NCBI GenBank assembly: GCA_965228775.1
Contig: OZ245840.1
Coordinates: 2,356,001-2,420,000, forward strand
Origin: JANQMY01 sp965228775
GTDB lineage: Bacteria; Pseudomonadota; Alphaproteobacteria; JANQMY01
Direction: 5' to 3'
DNA length: 64,000 nt
Within the stretch, counting starts at the first letter, position 1. Each line of letters opens with the position of its first letter. A program made the translations under genes and the position numbers. The notes under the pieces are model-generated. The model saw only the letters and a list, made by a program, of their open reading frames with translations, made no database searches and had not been told where the DNA came from. Shown in pieces: positions 35,078 through 43,975 of the stretch.

Positions 35078-37402
35078 CTAATTATAGGCAACCGCCAGCT
35101 CGAAGAGCCATGTGCGCGGCGCTTCCCAGCTTTGGAAGTCGATGGTCGGCAAGGCCGCCGCCCGGTAGCGTTCGTCGAAAATATTCTTGCCGGTGAACGC
35201 GGCCCGCACATCCACACCATTTGTTTCGAACGCATAGGAGATGCCGCCATTGACCACGTGATAACCGGGTTCCCGGTTACCTTGCACCTGAATGCCCGCG
35301 ATCCATTCGATCTCACTGCGGTAGAACCAATTGGCGCTGACATTGACTTCGCCGATGCCCAGTGGGCGCGTGTAGCTCACATTGGCGCCAACCTGGTGTT
35401 CCGGCGACCGCGTCAGACCCGCGGAAGAACCCAAGCAAGTCAAATTCACAAGGTCCGGATTAGGACAGGCGGACGTCGTCGGGTCCAAACCGAAGAAGCC
35501 AAGTGGCAGCTCGTCCGGCTGGCTTTTGCCGGTGAGCCAGCCATAGGTGGCACCGACCGAAAGCCCAGGTATCATTTCAGGTACCGCCAGCATCTCTACT
35601 TCAATACCACTGACATCCACCCGGTCCACATTCGCAATCACCGTGTTTGTCGCCGGTACCGCGCCTGACGGGCGGAAAGACACAAGGTTGGTTTGGCTGT
35701 CTTCGCGGTTCGTAATGAAACCGGAAATGTTGAGACGCAGTTGATCTTCGAACCACTGGGACTTCACACCGAATTCCCAGGTCTTCACGATTTCCGGTTC
35801 GTACACCAGGTCTTCCGCATTCACGCCTTCCGCCGGCGCAGGCACGCCACGAATGGAAATACCGCCGCTTCGGAAGCCTTGCGCATAAAAGCCGTAGAGG
35901 AGAATGTCCTCGGTGGCCTGCCAGTCAAGGCCGACCTTCGGCGTGGTGTAATTCCAGCTATCCTCCGTTCTCGGAACGATCGTATCGATGCCGGGCGTCA
36001 GCAGACTGTCGAACTGACTGTTCTGTTCTTTTTCTTCGTGGATATGCCGGAAACCAGCGCTAAGGCTAAGGGTTTCGGTAATGTCGACAATCACGCTGCC
36101 GAACACCGAATAGGCTTTGTTTTCTTCACTGCTGATTTGATCGGATTCAAACCCCTGGAAGAGGGCTGGTGTCATGGTGAAAGCGGCAATCGCCTGGTAG
36201 ACCCCGTCGTTAAACTGATCCGAGAATTGGCGCAGGTTCACTTCATGCCAGTAGTAGAAACCACCAATCAGGACGTCCAAACGATCGTCAAAGAAAGTTT
36301 CGTTCCAGCGAATTTCTTGCGTGAACTGATCATATTCCTGGATCCGGTCCGTATGAAGCTGCAACCCCGGCACCGGCCCGCCCGCAATCGCGGGAATCGC
36401 AAGGCCCTGACGCTCGAACAAGCTTACCGGCGCATTCGGATCGATAAAGTTCGATCCATCGAAATCCTGCAAGGCACGGTCAGAGGTGTCCAAGAAGGCC
36501 GAGATCGACGTAAACACGCCAACAGGCGAATCCCATTCCACTTTGGCCCGGTAGAGTTTTGCGTCGTATTGCGCGTTGTTACCGAAATCTGCGTGACTGA
36601 TATAGGGCTGATCGCCATCGGTGATTTGTTCCACCGGCAACAAACCGCTGCGGTCTTCGATAAAGTCGAAGCCAAACAGGATTTCCAGCTCTTCCACAGG
36701 CGTGATCAATAATTCGGCCGTTGCAGACATGTAGTCCACATAGCCCTCATCGACCTGCAGGAAGATATTGTCTGTATACCCCTCGCGGCGGTTGATGGTG
36801 CCGCCTAGTTTCAAGGCGACCTTGTCTTCCACAATTGGTGCGTTGCCAATGACGCGGAATCGGTACTCGTCATCGCTGCCATATGCGCCGGAGGCCTTGA
36901 ACCCAAACTCGCCCGTCGGCCGCGAGCGTTGCGCGCGCAGCACACCGCCAGTCGTATTCTTGCCGAACAACACGCCTTGCGGACCGCGGTTGATTTCGAG
37001 AGATTGGATATCGAAGGCATCGATCAATTGGCCCGTGTTCACCCCAAGGAACACATCATCCAAGATCACGCCCACAGAAGGGTTTTGGGTTTTCTCAACG
37101 TCTGAATACCCCTCACCCCGAATATAAATGGCGCCACCGCCCGGCACGGCCGTCTGCTGGCCAATGAACACGTTCGGCGAAAACCCATCCAGGTCTTGAA
37201 GCGTGCGCGGTGCGATTTGTTGAATTTGTTCAGAGGTAAAAGCCGTTACGGAAAGTGGAACCGTTTGAAGCGATTCCTCACGCTTTCGGGCCGTTACGAT
37301 GATTTCGTCGATTTGAGCCACTGCCGGTACAGACAATAAGACGTCTGCGGACAAAATCGCGGCAGCACTTACTAAACCTCCCCAATACTTATGGTACTTC
37401 AT
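35078..37402 (-). CDS. TonB-dependent outer-membrane receptor
   Basis: A 774-residue TonB-dependent receptor. After the signal peptide (SADVLLSVPAVAQ) comes the TonB box DEIIVTARKREE, the plug domain (about residues 40-160: SVTAFTSEQIQQIAPRTLQ, IYIRGEGYSD, GVLFGKNTTGGVL), and a 22-strand barrel. The barrel ends in LFELAVAYN rather than the more usual terminal Phe. Such receptors import siderophores, cobalamin, sugars or hydrophobic nutrients. Neighbouring oxygenase genes suggest a hydrophobic or terpenoid ligand, which is inference. A strong ribosome site (AAGGGGAG) precedes the ATG. Confidence 0.92.
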   Translation of the reverse strand: MKYHKYWGGLVSAAAILSADVLLSVPAVAQIDEIIVTARKREESLQTVPLSVTAFTSEQIQQIAPRTLQDLDGFSPNVFIGQQTAVPGGGAIYIRGEGYSDVEKTQNPSVGVILDDVFLGVNTGQLIDAFDIQSLEINRGPQGVLFGKNTTGGVLRAQRSRPTGEFGFKASGAYGSDDEYRFRVIGNAPIVEDKVALKLGGTINRREGYTDNIFLQVDEGYVDYMSATAELLITPVEELEILFGFDFIEDRSGLLPVEQITDGDQPYISHADFGNNAQYDAKLYRAKVEWDSPVGVFTSISAFLDTSDRALQDFDGSNFIDPNAPVSLFERQGLAIPAIAGGPVPGLQLHTDRIQEYDQFTQEIRWNETFFDDRLDVLIGGFYYWHEVNLRQFSDQFNDGVYQAIAAFTMTPALFQGFESDQISSEENKAYSVFGSVIVDITETLSLSAGFRHIHEEKEQNSQFDSLLTPGIDTIVPRTEDSWNYTTPKVGLDWQATEDILLYGFYAQGFRSGGISIRGVPAPAEGVNAEDLVYEPEIVKTWEFGVKSQWFEDQLRLNISGFITNREDSQTNLVSFRPSGAVPATNTVIANVDRVDVSGIEVEMLAVPEMIPGLSVGATYGWLTGKSQPDELPLGFFGLDPTTSACPNPDLVNLTCLGSSAGLTRSPEHQVGANVSYTRPLGIGEVNVSANWFYRSEIEWIAGIQVQGNREPGYHVVNGGISYAFETNGVDVRAAFTGKNIFDERYRAAALPTIDFQSWEAPRTWLFELAVAYN

Positions 37403-37797
37403 ACCGTTGCTCCCCTTACGGAAACGCCGTTTGTAACCGTCACGGCTTTGTTTGTTGTGTTGTGTGGCGTTGCGTCCCTTCCTTTTCGGTTATCCGGCGC
37501 TCGTAAGCGTTTCGTTTTTGTGCTGCTTCGCTCAATACTCCGAACAAGACCAAACGAAACTTGAGCGCCCAACCGCCAAGGTTGACCGCTACTTATCGAC
37601 GAAAAGGATATGAAGCGCTCGTATTGAAAGATACTAGCTGATAAGGCAGGGGCAGATGATACGTATAGAGATCACAACACCGGAAGTGTCAGAAGTAGAA
37701 ATCACAGTGCAAGCGGGCCGCAAGAATGCATTTGCATTCCGGTTCACCAAGCCTACCCTGCACTGCCGTGGCCACACCACGGCATGGGACGCGCGTG
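37403..37797. other. Gene-free leader region upstream of the TonB receptor
   Basis: This 395-base gap separates two minus-strand genes and should hold the receptor promoter and the end of the LuxR transcript. It contains two perfect hairpins, at 37724-37739 (GAATGC/GCATTC) and 37765-37783 (GCCGTGG/CCACGGC with loop CCACA), the second 15 bases after the LuxR stop. Neither is followed by a T-tract on the minus strand, so termination there is uncertain. No conserved riboswitch pattern was recognised. Confidence 0.45.
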
Positions 37798-38565
37798 CTA
37801 GATGGAAATATCCCCCCGGCTAATCGCTTTTACGACAAGCTGCACACGCGTCGGCACTTGCAATTTCTTCTTGGCATTTTCCACATGAAAATGCGCCGTG
37901 CTTTGGCTAATTCCCAATATCTCGCCGATATCCCAATCGGTTTTCCCTTCCGCCACCCAAGCGACACATTCGCGTTCCCGCGGGCTCAACGCACTGCTGT
38001 CCTTTTTGGTACGCGACGTTTTCGATTTCTTGGATTGTGAACATAGCGCGGACACATCTTTGCCCAGTAACTCACAGGCACGGTCATGGAAGTGGACCGC
38101 CATCAGCTGCAACAAGATGGTTGCTTGCTTGTTGATACTTAGTGCGGGCCCGCACATGCCCATTGCGCCTACATATCCACCCGGCCGATGGATCGGTACA
38201 CAAAGCCCGTCGGACATGCCAAAACTATGGGCCACGGCTGCGGTTTCGCTCAATCCGCGCGCGGCGGCCCCCAAGGCCTTGTGAAGGTCGGACCACACAA
38301 ATGGTTTGCTTGACGTGATCAGCAGTTCGGATGACGGATTGTCGGGCATGCACTCATCAAAGGCTTCCAGAAAACCTTCGGGCAGCTCATCCACCAAAAC
38401 ATCATACTCAAGGGATTTCGGATTCCGCAGCGATCCGGAACAAATGTAAGAGGTCAATCCATACTGATCGATATTGCGGCTGAATTCTTTCTTGAGGGTC
38501 GGAACGTCTTTGATCTGATCCACATCCGCCAGGAAATCTACAGCCTCGCCCCAATCCGCTAGCAT
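37798..38565 (-). CDS. LuxR-type regulator with autoinducer-binding-like domain (solo)
   Basis: A 255-residue regulator. The N-terminal 165 residues have the size and layout of an acyl-homoserine-lactone-type sensor domain, with the SKPFVWSDL segment in place of the usual PFxW motif. The C-terminal helix-turn-helix reads LSPRERECVAWVAEGKTDWDIGEILGISQSTAHFHV. Only part of the ligand-contact set is recognisable, so the ligand may not be an AHL. No synthase gene lies in the window, hence a solo. Its place between the TonB receptor and the second carotenoid oxygenase suggests it controls one or both. Confidence 0.8.
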   Translation of the reverse strand: MLADWGEAVDFLADVDQIKDVPTLKKEFSRNIDQYGLTSYICSGSLRNPKSLEYDVLVDELPEGFLEAFDECMPDNPSSELLITSSKPFVWSDLHKALGAAARGLSETAAVAHSFGMSDGLCVPIHRPGGYVGAMGMCGPALSINKQATILLQLMAVHFHDRACELLGKDVSALCSQSKKSKTSRTKKDSSALSPRERECVAWVAEGKTDWDIGEILGISQSTAHFHVENAKKKLQVPTRVQLVVKAISRGDISI

Positions 38566-39000
38566 GACGCACCTCCGTGGGGCGGCAGCGCACCAATTCT
38601 TCCGTTGGCGGAGTAACTGTCACGTCGGTGTTGCGATTTAACGCGCACATTTCGGCAATTAGGTTTACAGCGTAACGCAGCGCCCGCCATCCGCACGGCG
38701 GCGCCAAAGACTCTCCCCATTGCTTCTCCCTTTCTCATCCCTCAGCACTTATTTTTTCCCGCATTTTTCGCTTTTGTGCCGGGGTGTTTATGGCGTTCTA
38801 ACGGACCTCCAAAATGCTCAAATACTCTGCCTGACAGTGTAGAATTGCGGCGAAAAACTGTCAAAAACCTTGGGCCTTTTTCGGCCGATTTTCGCCAAAG
38901 CTGCCACGCAAATGGCTCATCTCTGCAAAATTTCGTTATAACAACAAAGGCCGGAGCAACGCCCCGGCCTTCACTAAAGGTAAGTTCTTTCGAAGTCCTC
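38566..39000. other. Gene-free region upstream of the LuxR-type gene
   Basis: This 435-base gap holds the LuxR promoter and, at its far end, the terminator of the carotenoid-oxygenase gene. The rest is unremarkable in composition, with no long repeat, RNA gene or protein-like frame; the short minus-strand frames at 38408-38707 and 38742-39098 lack ribosome sites and family features. The ATG of the LuxR gene has a GGAGG site, so its leader is at least 15 bases. Confidence 0.5.
38947..38971 (-). terminator. Intrinsic terminator after the second carotenoid-oxygenase gene
   Basis: Arms AAGGCCGG (38947-38954) and CCGGCCTT (38964-38971) form an eight-base stem around a nine-base loop. On the minus strand, the stem is followed by TTGTTGTTATAACGAAATTTT. 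It starts 30 bases after the stop of the oxygenase gene. Confidence 0.7.
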
Positions 39001-40326
39001 TTAAGCCGGATCAGCAATCCAGCTGCCATGGAAGCCATACGGTATCCGCGTTGGCAGGTGGATCCGCGCGACCGCATCAGCTTCCACATTGCTGGCATCC
39101 ACGATCACCAACTCGCTCTTGTCGATGGTTGGGTCGTAGGCAAAGCTCAGCAAATAGCCGTCGTCTTCGGCGCTTGCGCCGTCAGCCGGAACAAAAACCG
39201 GCTCACCGCCCATACGCCCCTTCAGGTCATGGGCTGTAGACGTTCCCGTCTGCAGATCATATTTGCGCCAAGCTTTCGCCGCGGGCGCCCCATTTGCAAA
39301 CTCCGCCGTGTAGCCATACCGATGCTTGAGCCCAACCAGGCTGTCCGGCACCCGCGGGAATTCGACGGCGCGGTCATCCAGTTGTGTTTCGGAGACTTTG
39401 CCGGATTTAAGATCAATCACCCAACGGTGAAGAAGTGGCGGCACATCCGGCGCCCCCACTTTCATGTGATGTTCCATGCGGCACACATCGAGTACGATCG
39501 TGTCGCCATCTTCATAAGAATTAAGCGGATGGTACACATAGCAGGGGTCGATGTCGTACCAGACCACATCTTTGTTGCCGCCATTGCGCGGCATCACGCC
39601 GAGGCGGGCACCATAATTGTCGCTCCACTCAATCGGCAGTCCCCCTTCGGCCAAGCGATCAATGTTCCACACCGCCGGCAAGTCCATAAACACCACATAG
39701 TTCCGGGTGATGTTGAAATCATGCACCATGGTGGACCCTTTGACGGTAATTTCTTCCGACTGCAGAAGGTCACCATCGGCAGATGTCCGGTGATAGGTCA
39801 AATAAGGGGGGAAGATCCCGTAGGCGAAGAACAACATTTCGCCGGTCTCCGCACACACTTTCGGATGGGCCGTCATGCCGGTTTCAAGCTTGCCGTTGAA
39901 GTCATAGGCCCCCACCGTTTCCAAATCCGCCGTCACTTCAATGGGATGATGGGCTTCTTCCAGGGCCAGAATTTTGCCCGCATGGGACACAATATGCGTG
40001 TTCGCCAACGACATGGATAGATCGCCGATGGATTCTTCCAGGGACAATCCTGAATCAAAAAGCGGCGAGCGCACATAGCGGTTGCGGTACCAGTTTGCTT
40101 TGCCGTTTTTCAGTTCCACGCCATGCAACATGCCATGGCCTGCAAACCAGTGTTTTGAGTCCGCATCGGGCGGGTTGGCGCCATTGCGGAAGTACCGGCC
40201 ATTCAGCTCAGGCGGAATGGAACCCGTTACTTCAAGTTTGGTTTCCGTGACTTCTTCGAAAGTGGGGGCAAAATTGCCATCAAGCCAAAACGGCGTCTTC
40301 TCTTCGATCTTTGCATGCTGATTCAT
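39001..40326 (-). CDS. Carotenoid oxygenase (RPE65/CCD) family protein, second copy
   Basis: A 441-residue relative of the gene at 33522, diverged but with the same fold and all four iron-binding histidines: MTAHPKVC, TMVHDFNIT, CYVYHPLNS and PYGFHGSW near the C-terminus. GRYFRNGANPP and HWFAGHGMLHGV match the family. It likely cleaves a double bond in a carotenoid, apocarotenoid or aromatic alkene. A good ribosome site (GGAGAA) precedes the ATG. The TetR-type gene lies 36 bases upstream on the same strand, with its operator-like palindrome, so joint transcription under TetR control is plausible. Confidence 0.92.
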   Translation of the reverse strand: MNQHAKIEEKTPFWLDGNFAPTFEEVTETKLEVTGSIPPELNGRYFRNGANPPDADSKHWFAGHGMLHGVELKNGKANWYRNRYVRSPLFDSGLSLEESIGDLSMSLANTHIVSHAGKILALEEAHHPIEVTADLETVGAYDFNGKLETGMTAHPKVCAETGEMLFFAYGIFPPYLTYHRTSADGDLLQSEEITVKGSTMVHDFNITRNYVVFMDLPAVWNIDRLAEGGLPIEWSDNYGARLGVMPRNGGNKDVVWYDIDPCYVYHPLNSYEDGDTIVLDVCRMEHHMKVGAPDVPPLLHRWVIDLKSGKVSETQLDDRAVEFPRVPDSLVGLKHRYGYTAEFANGAPAAKAWRKYDLQTGTSTAHDLKGRMGGEPVFVPADGASAEDDGYLLSFAYDPTIDKSELVIVDASNVEADAVARIHLPTRIPYGFHGSWIADPA

Positions 40327-40362
40327 CGGTGTTCTCCATCCTCTCTGGATACGGACTATTCG

Positions 40363-40977
40363 TTATGCAGTGGACAAGTTAGGCGCCAACATGGCCCTCA
40401 TGCAGTGGACTGCTTCGGCGATGTAGGCTTCTTTACGAGACGGTTCCCCGGTCTTGCGCCAGGCTTTGTACGCGCCGTCAACAATATTGAACTGAATGTC
40501 AGCCATAACCCTTGGGTCTCCCCGGCGGACCGTTCCGTCGGCCATACCGCGTTCCAAGTTTTTCTGAATGACACTGACGATGATGTCGCTTTGCTGCGCC
40601 ACATCGAAACCTTCGAGTTTCGTTCCCTCATCCAGGAACAACTGATAAAGCGCCGGCTCCCGCTCCGCGAAATCGAACGCCGCGCGCACGATCGCTTCTT
40701 CGGACATCTCTTCGGGATTGTCCGGCATGGTCGCCGTCGCCGCTTCTTGGGCAAAGCGCTCGGCCAGCTGGGCAAGCAGCCCCCGCTTCGAGCCGAAATG
40801 GTGAAACAGAATTCCTTCCGACACGCCGGCCTGCGCCGCAATCTGGACGGTCGACGTGTGGTCGTAGCCCTGCTCCGCAAACAGGTCCCGCGCGGCGGCC
40901 AGGATCAGCTCCCGCTTTTCCTCAGGCGCACGCCGCCTTGCAAGGTCGGTTTTCGGTCTGGTTAGTGTCTTCACCAT
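40363..40977 (-). CDS. TetR/AcrR family transcriptional regulator
   Basis: A 204-residue regulator. The N-terminal helix-turn-helix is ELILAAARDLFAEQGYDHTSTVQIAAQAGVSEGILFHHFGSK, whose core is a standard TetR DNA-binding unit; the rest forms the helical ligand-binding dimer domain. An in-frame GTG at 41004 would give nine more residues but would place the palindrome at 40987-41000 inside the coding sequence, so the ATG at 40977 is preferred. It is 36 bases upstream of the second carotenoid oxygenase and likely regulates it. Confidence 0.88.
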   Translation of the reverse strand: MVKTLTRPKTDLARRRAPEEKRELILAAARDLFAEQGYDHTSTVQIAAQAGVSEGILFHHFGSKRGLLAQLAERFAQEAATATMPDNPEEMSEEAIVRAAFDFAEREPALYQLFLDEGTKLEGFDVAQQSDIIVSVIQKNLERGMADGTVRRGDPRVMADIQFNIVDGAYKAWRKTGEPSRKEAYIAEAVHCMRAMLAPNLSTA

Positions 40978-40986
40978 ATTGAGCAA

Positions 40987-41000
40987 CACTTTATAAAGTG
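40987..41000. promoter_or_regulatory. Candidate TetR operator
   Basis: The perfect 14-base palindrome CACTTTATAAAGTG lies 10 bases upstream of the chosen ATG of the TetR gene, the usual place for autorepression. Its length is at the short end for TetR operators. Binding is inferred from position only. Confidence 0.45.
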
Positions 41001-41232
41001 ACACTCAATATGTCAAATTTGGCAGATTTCAGCCAAAAAGTGATCGAATTGCCCCTCTTCTCCACAAAGACAGGCCCGTTTACGGCACCAAGTTCTGTGC
41101 GGTCCACTAGAGCCGTTTTGGTTTTCTTGGAAACACAAAACGGCTCCAGATTCATTGTTTTGCGCGTTTCCGGACGGTGAACCGGATTCCACTTCACCTG
41201 GAAACGCTATAAATCCAAATTGACAGATTATA

Positions 41233-41247
41233 TGTGCATGACGCATA
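41233..41247. promoter_or_regulatory. Candidate MarR-type operator upstream of the GNAT gene
   Basis: TGTGCATGACGCATA matches the palindrome TATGC-N5-GCATA found twice beside the MarR gene at 44001, with one mismatch in the left half. It sits in a wider symmetric context (TTATATG ... CATATAA) and lies 94 bases before the GNAT ATG. It marks the other end of the gene block that the MarR regulator probably controls. Confidence 0.5.
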
Positions 41248-41340
41248 TAAATATTGGGCAAGATGATCGGAAGTCCATGACCCCGGAGCAGATGCATGCT
41301 GGGGCGCCGGGCGTGTTATTCCTGCAAGAGGAACGGACCA

Positions 41341-41904
41341 ATGTATGAAACAAGGGCACTCGACGAGACGACTTGGCCGGATTTCGCACGCATGGTCGAA
41401 GCGAATAATGGCGTCTGGGGTGGGTGCTGGTGCATGTGGTACCATGGGAAGGATGCAAGCGCCGACGACTCACCTGCTCAAAAACGCAAGGCGAAAGAAT
41501 GCCTTGTCCGCGAAGGCCGGGCCCATGCTTCGCTTGTCTTCGAAGGCGGCAACTGTGTGGGTTGGTGCCAGTTTGGATCGCCGGAGGAACTTCCGCGGAT
41601 CCATAATCAGCGTGCGTATCAAAAAATTGACCCGGTGTTACCCGATTGGCGGATTACCTGCTTTTTCTCCGGCAAGGAACATCGCGGCAACGGTGTGGCA
41701 TCGGCCGCCTTAAAAGGCGCCATTGAGCAAATCAGAAAGTTAGGCGGTGGACGCGTTGAAGCATATCCGGAAAACACCGAAGGCCGAAAAGCCTCACCCG
41801 CCTTCCTTTTCAACGGAGCCTTCTCCATGTTCGAGCGGCATGGTTTCAAGCGGTCACGGCAGATCGGGAAGCACAAATGGGTGGTGACAAAGACCGTCAA
41901 GTGA
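41341..41904 (+). CDS. GNAT family N-acetyltransferase
   Basis: A 187-residue acetyltransferase. The central fold carries CFFSGKEHRGNGVASAALKGAIEQ, which holds the RGxGxA acetyl-CoA loop, and the C-terminal strand FERHGFKRSRQ. An N-terminal cysteine-tryptophan segment GGCWCMWYHG is typical of one uncharacterised branch of the family. The ATG at 41341 has AAGAGGA eight bases upstream; an earlier in-frame start at 41296 overlaps the promoter area. It converges with the O6-alkylguanine methyltransferase gene, 15 bases apart, and has a MarR-type site upstream. Confidence 0.82.
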   Translation: MYETRALDETTWPDFARMVEANNGVWGGCWCMWYHGKDASADDSPAQKRKAKECLVREGRAHASLVFEGGNCVGWCQFGSPEELPRIHNQRAYQKIDPVLPDWRITCFFSGKEHRGNGVASAALKGAIEQIRKLGGGRVEAYPENTEGRKASPAFLFNGAFSMFERHGFKRSRQIGKHKWVVTKTVK

Positions 41905-41919
41905 TGCGCTGCGCTGGGA

Positions 41920-42483
41920 TTATCTTGTTGGTTTCACCGCCATCGGGAGGTGATCGAATAATCCCTGCGGCTCTCCAATAGATGCTCCTTCGATTTCGAG
42001 CAGCTTGAGTTTCGTCTCGGTTCCGCCGCATGCTGAAAAGCCGGTAAGGCGTCCGTTCGCGCCAACGACGCGATGACACGGAACGATAATCGGAAAAGGG
42101 TTACGCCCCAATGTTTGACCGACCTGTTGGGCGAACCGTTTGTCACCAAGCTTAGAGGCGATGTCTCCATAGGTGAGCGTCTCACCGGCCGGAATCGCGC
42201 GCGTGGCGGCGTAGACCTTTTCCGCAAACGGATCAATTCCCCTAAAGTCGCAAGCGATGAAAGACAGATCCGTTTTTTCGCCTTCAAGCAGCGCAGAGAT
42301 CGACCGAATGGCGCGATGCATGTGAGCAGGTGGGTCGCCCCTTACTGCTCCAGTGCGCGCAGTCAGACGAGCCGCTGTGGCGGCAGACGTTGTTTCCGGC
42401 AAGGATGTCGCGACGACCATATCATCATGCCAGGCGATACCGCAGTCGCCGACCGGCGTCGGGAAAAGAGAAAAGTATGCCAT
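41920..42483 (-). CDS. ogt: Methylated-DNA--protein-cysteine methyltransferase
   Basis: A 187-residue DNA repair protein that takes alkyl groups off O6-alkylguanine onto its own cysteine. The active-site loop is IIVPCHRVVGANG with the acceptor Cys in PCHRV, preceded by GRNPFP; the DNA-binding recognition segment is GETLTYGDIASKLG with KRFAQQVGQTLGRN. It lacks the N-terminal AdaA-type domain, so is Ogt-like and not Ada. An alternative GTG at 42498 overlaps the stop of the upstream gene by four bases. Third gene in the DUF3237 operon. Confidence 0.93.
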   Translation of the reverse strand: MAYFSLFPTPVGDCGIAWHDDMVVATSLPETTSAATAARLTARTGAVRGDPPAHMHRAIRSISALLEGEKTDLSFIACDFRGIDPFAEKVYAATRAIPAGETLTYGDIASKLGDKRFAQQVGQTLGRNPFPIIVPCHRVVGANGRLTGFSACGGTETKLKLLEIEGASIGEPQGLFDHLPMAVKPTR

Positions 42484-42494
42484 ACCCAATAGAG

Positions 42495-43316
42495 TCACTC
42501 TTTAAGGAAGGCATTCAAGTCCACCGGCGGCCTTCGGTCAATATATCCGAACGTACCGTTATCCTTTATCTCGCGCGCTGCTTCACGCATCGCCGTCATG
42601 GCGCAGCTGTAAAGCGATGTGGCGAGGCTTACACGCCTGACACCGGCAGCAGCAAGGTCGTCCTCTGAGAACGATTTGCCTGGTATGCCAGCCATAAAGT
42701 TCACCGGTTTTTCTAAACTGCCACACACGCGCCGCACCGCTTCGAGATCCGGCAATCCGGGCGCCATTAATACGTCGGCACCTGCGGCCTCGAAGGCCTG
42801 GAGGCGCCGGACCGTATCATCAAGATCATTGATGCCTCGCACGAAACTTTCGCATCGCGCGGTCAATGTGAACTTGAACGGTAAGTCGCGTGCCGCGGCC
42901 ACCGCCGCTTCCACACGTTGGACCGCATGATCCATATCGTAGAGGGGTGCGGCGGGATTGCCGGTCGCGTCCTCAATGGAGCCACCGACAAGGCCAATTG
43001 CCGCTGCCTCCCGGATCGTGACTGCAACATCTTTGGGCGCATCGCCGAAACCCTTTTCGAGATCGGCCGAAACCGGAAGGTCCGTCGCACCAATAATCTG
43101 CGCGGCGTGCGCGAGCGCCTCTGCCCGTGTGGTGTTTCCGTCTTTCTTACCAAGCATTGCGGCCTGTACCCAACTCGACGTGGCGAGCGCCTTGAAACCG
43201 AGCGACTCCAGCATGGCCGCCGAGCAGCCATCGAAAGCATTGGCGATGACAAAGAGACCCGGCCTCTCATGCAAGTCGGCAAAGGTATGGGCTTTTTCTA
43301 ACTGACTGATTGACAT
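42495..43316 (-). CDS. Isocitrate lyase/PEP mutase family protein
   Basis: A 273-residue TIM-barrel protein of the ICL/PEP-mutase group that cleaves or makes C-C or P-C bonds of 2-oxo or hydroxy acids. The metal and substrate region reads SADLEKGFGDAPKDVAVTI, and the barrel core has GLVGGSIEDATGNP and FTLTARCESFVRG. The catalytic loop KKCGH of true isocitrate lyases is not seen, so it is closer to oxaloacetate-decarboxylase or 2-methylisocitrate-lyase-like paralogues. The ATG at 43316 lies one base after the DUF3237 stop, showing tight coupling. Confidence 0.85.
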   Translation of the reverse strand: MSISQLEKAHTFADLHERPGLFVIANAFDGCSAAMLESLGFKALATSSWVQAAMLGKKDGNTTRAEALAHAAQIIGATDLPVSADLEKGFGDAPKDVAVTIREAAAIGLVGGSIEDATGNPAAPLYDMDHAVQRVEAAVAAARDLPFKFTLTARCESFVRGINDLDDTVRRLQAFEAAGADVLMAPGLPDLEAVRRVCGSLEKPVNFMAGIPGKSFSEDDLAAAGVRRVSLATSLYSCAMTAMREAAREIKDNGTFGYIDRRPPVDLNAFLKE

Positions 43317-43317
43317 C

Positions 43318-43836
43318 TTACATAACGGCAAAGCAACGATGGATGGGACCGCCGTCACCGGTTCTGGACTTGGCGATGGCGACAATATTGTTGAGCCAAG
43401 CGTAACGCGGGTCACCGGTTTCAAAGAGCGGTGCGGAGCGGAAATAGTAACGCCAAGCGCCCGCCGGATCGTCCGGCTTCTCCACATCAAACGCATATTC
43501 AGCATCTTCCGGTGATGACCAAGTCCGGCCTTGCCAATAGGCGTAGATCAAGGCGTTGTCATGCGTCTCCAGGCAGAATCGCACGTCGAGCGTGCCTGTT
43601 CCGTCCGGGCGGATGCGAATCCAGTCGGCGCCCCCGTCCGGCACCACGCGTCCTCGCAGGTGCGGCCCTTCGAACGTACCGCCTTTCACAAAATAGATTA
43701 CGCGATTGCCGTCGGACATCGGCCCCACATCCATGGCCGGTACATGAAGCTTTACGCGCGCTTCAAACAGGAACTCGAGACCGGGCGGGCTGTCCGCGTC
43801 CCAGCCCGCTTTGTTGGATTTCAGAATATCGAGCAT
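43318..43836 (-). CDS. DUF3237 family protein
   Basis: A 172-residue cytosolic protein with the DUF3237 barrel: LEFLFEARVKLHVPAMDVGP, FVKGGTFEGPHLRGRVVPDGGADWIRIRPD and the middle strand LDVRFCLETHDN, then RYYFRSAPLFETGDPRYAWLN. The first part of the second segment forms the family core. The function is unknown. The ATG at 43836 has AAGGAGA six bases upstream, the strongest site in the operon. It is the first gene of the three-gene operon with the PEP-mutase-like and ogt genes. Confidence 0.85.
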   Translation of the reverse strand: MLDILKSNKAGWDADSPPGLEFLFEARVKLHVPAMDVGPMSDGNRVIYFVKGGTFEGPHLRGRVVPDGGADWIRIRPDGTGTLDVRFCLETHDNALIYAYWQGRTWSSPEDAEYAFDVEKPDDPAGAWRYYFRSAPLFETGDPRYAWLNNIVAIAKSRTGDGGPIHRCFAVM

Positions 43837-43932
43837 TGCGGTCTCCTTTTTCGCGGCCGCAAATTGCGGCGACATGCCGAACCTGCGTTCGGGGGCACGG
43901 CCAGGTTTGAACAGCCGATCTGTATAAATTTA

Positions 43933-43947
43933 TATGCATAACGCATA
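43933..43947. promoter_or_regulatory. Candidate MarR operator 1
   Basis: TATGCATAACGCATA is a palindrome of form TATGC-N5-GCATA. It is 97 bases before the DUF3237 ATG and 54 bases before the MarR ATG, thus in the divergent promoter region of both. The reverse-complement copy at 43976-43990 is identical. Confidence 0.65.
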
Positions 43948-43975
43948 TATATGTCAATCCAACAATTGAATACTT

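Noticed and set aside
35693..36712. Long plus-strand frame (339 codons) opposite the TonB receptor
   Set aside because: Antisense to a clear TonB receptor barrel; no motif, no signal, poor start.
38776..40020. Long plus-strand frame (414 codons) opposite the second carotenoid oxygenase
   Set aside because: The opposite strand carries a complete family with four conserved iron histidines; the plus-strand translation has no recognisable domain or ribosome site.
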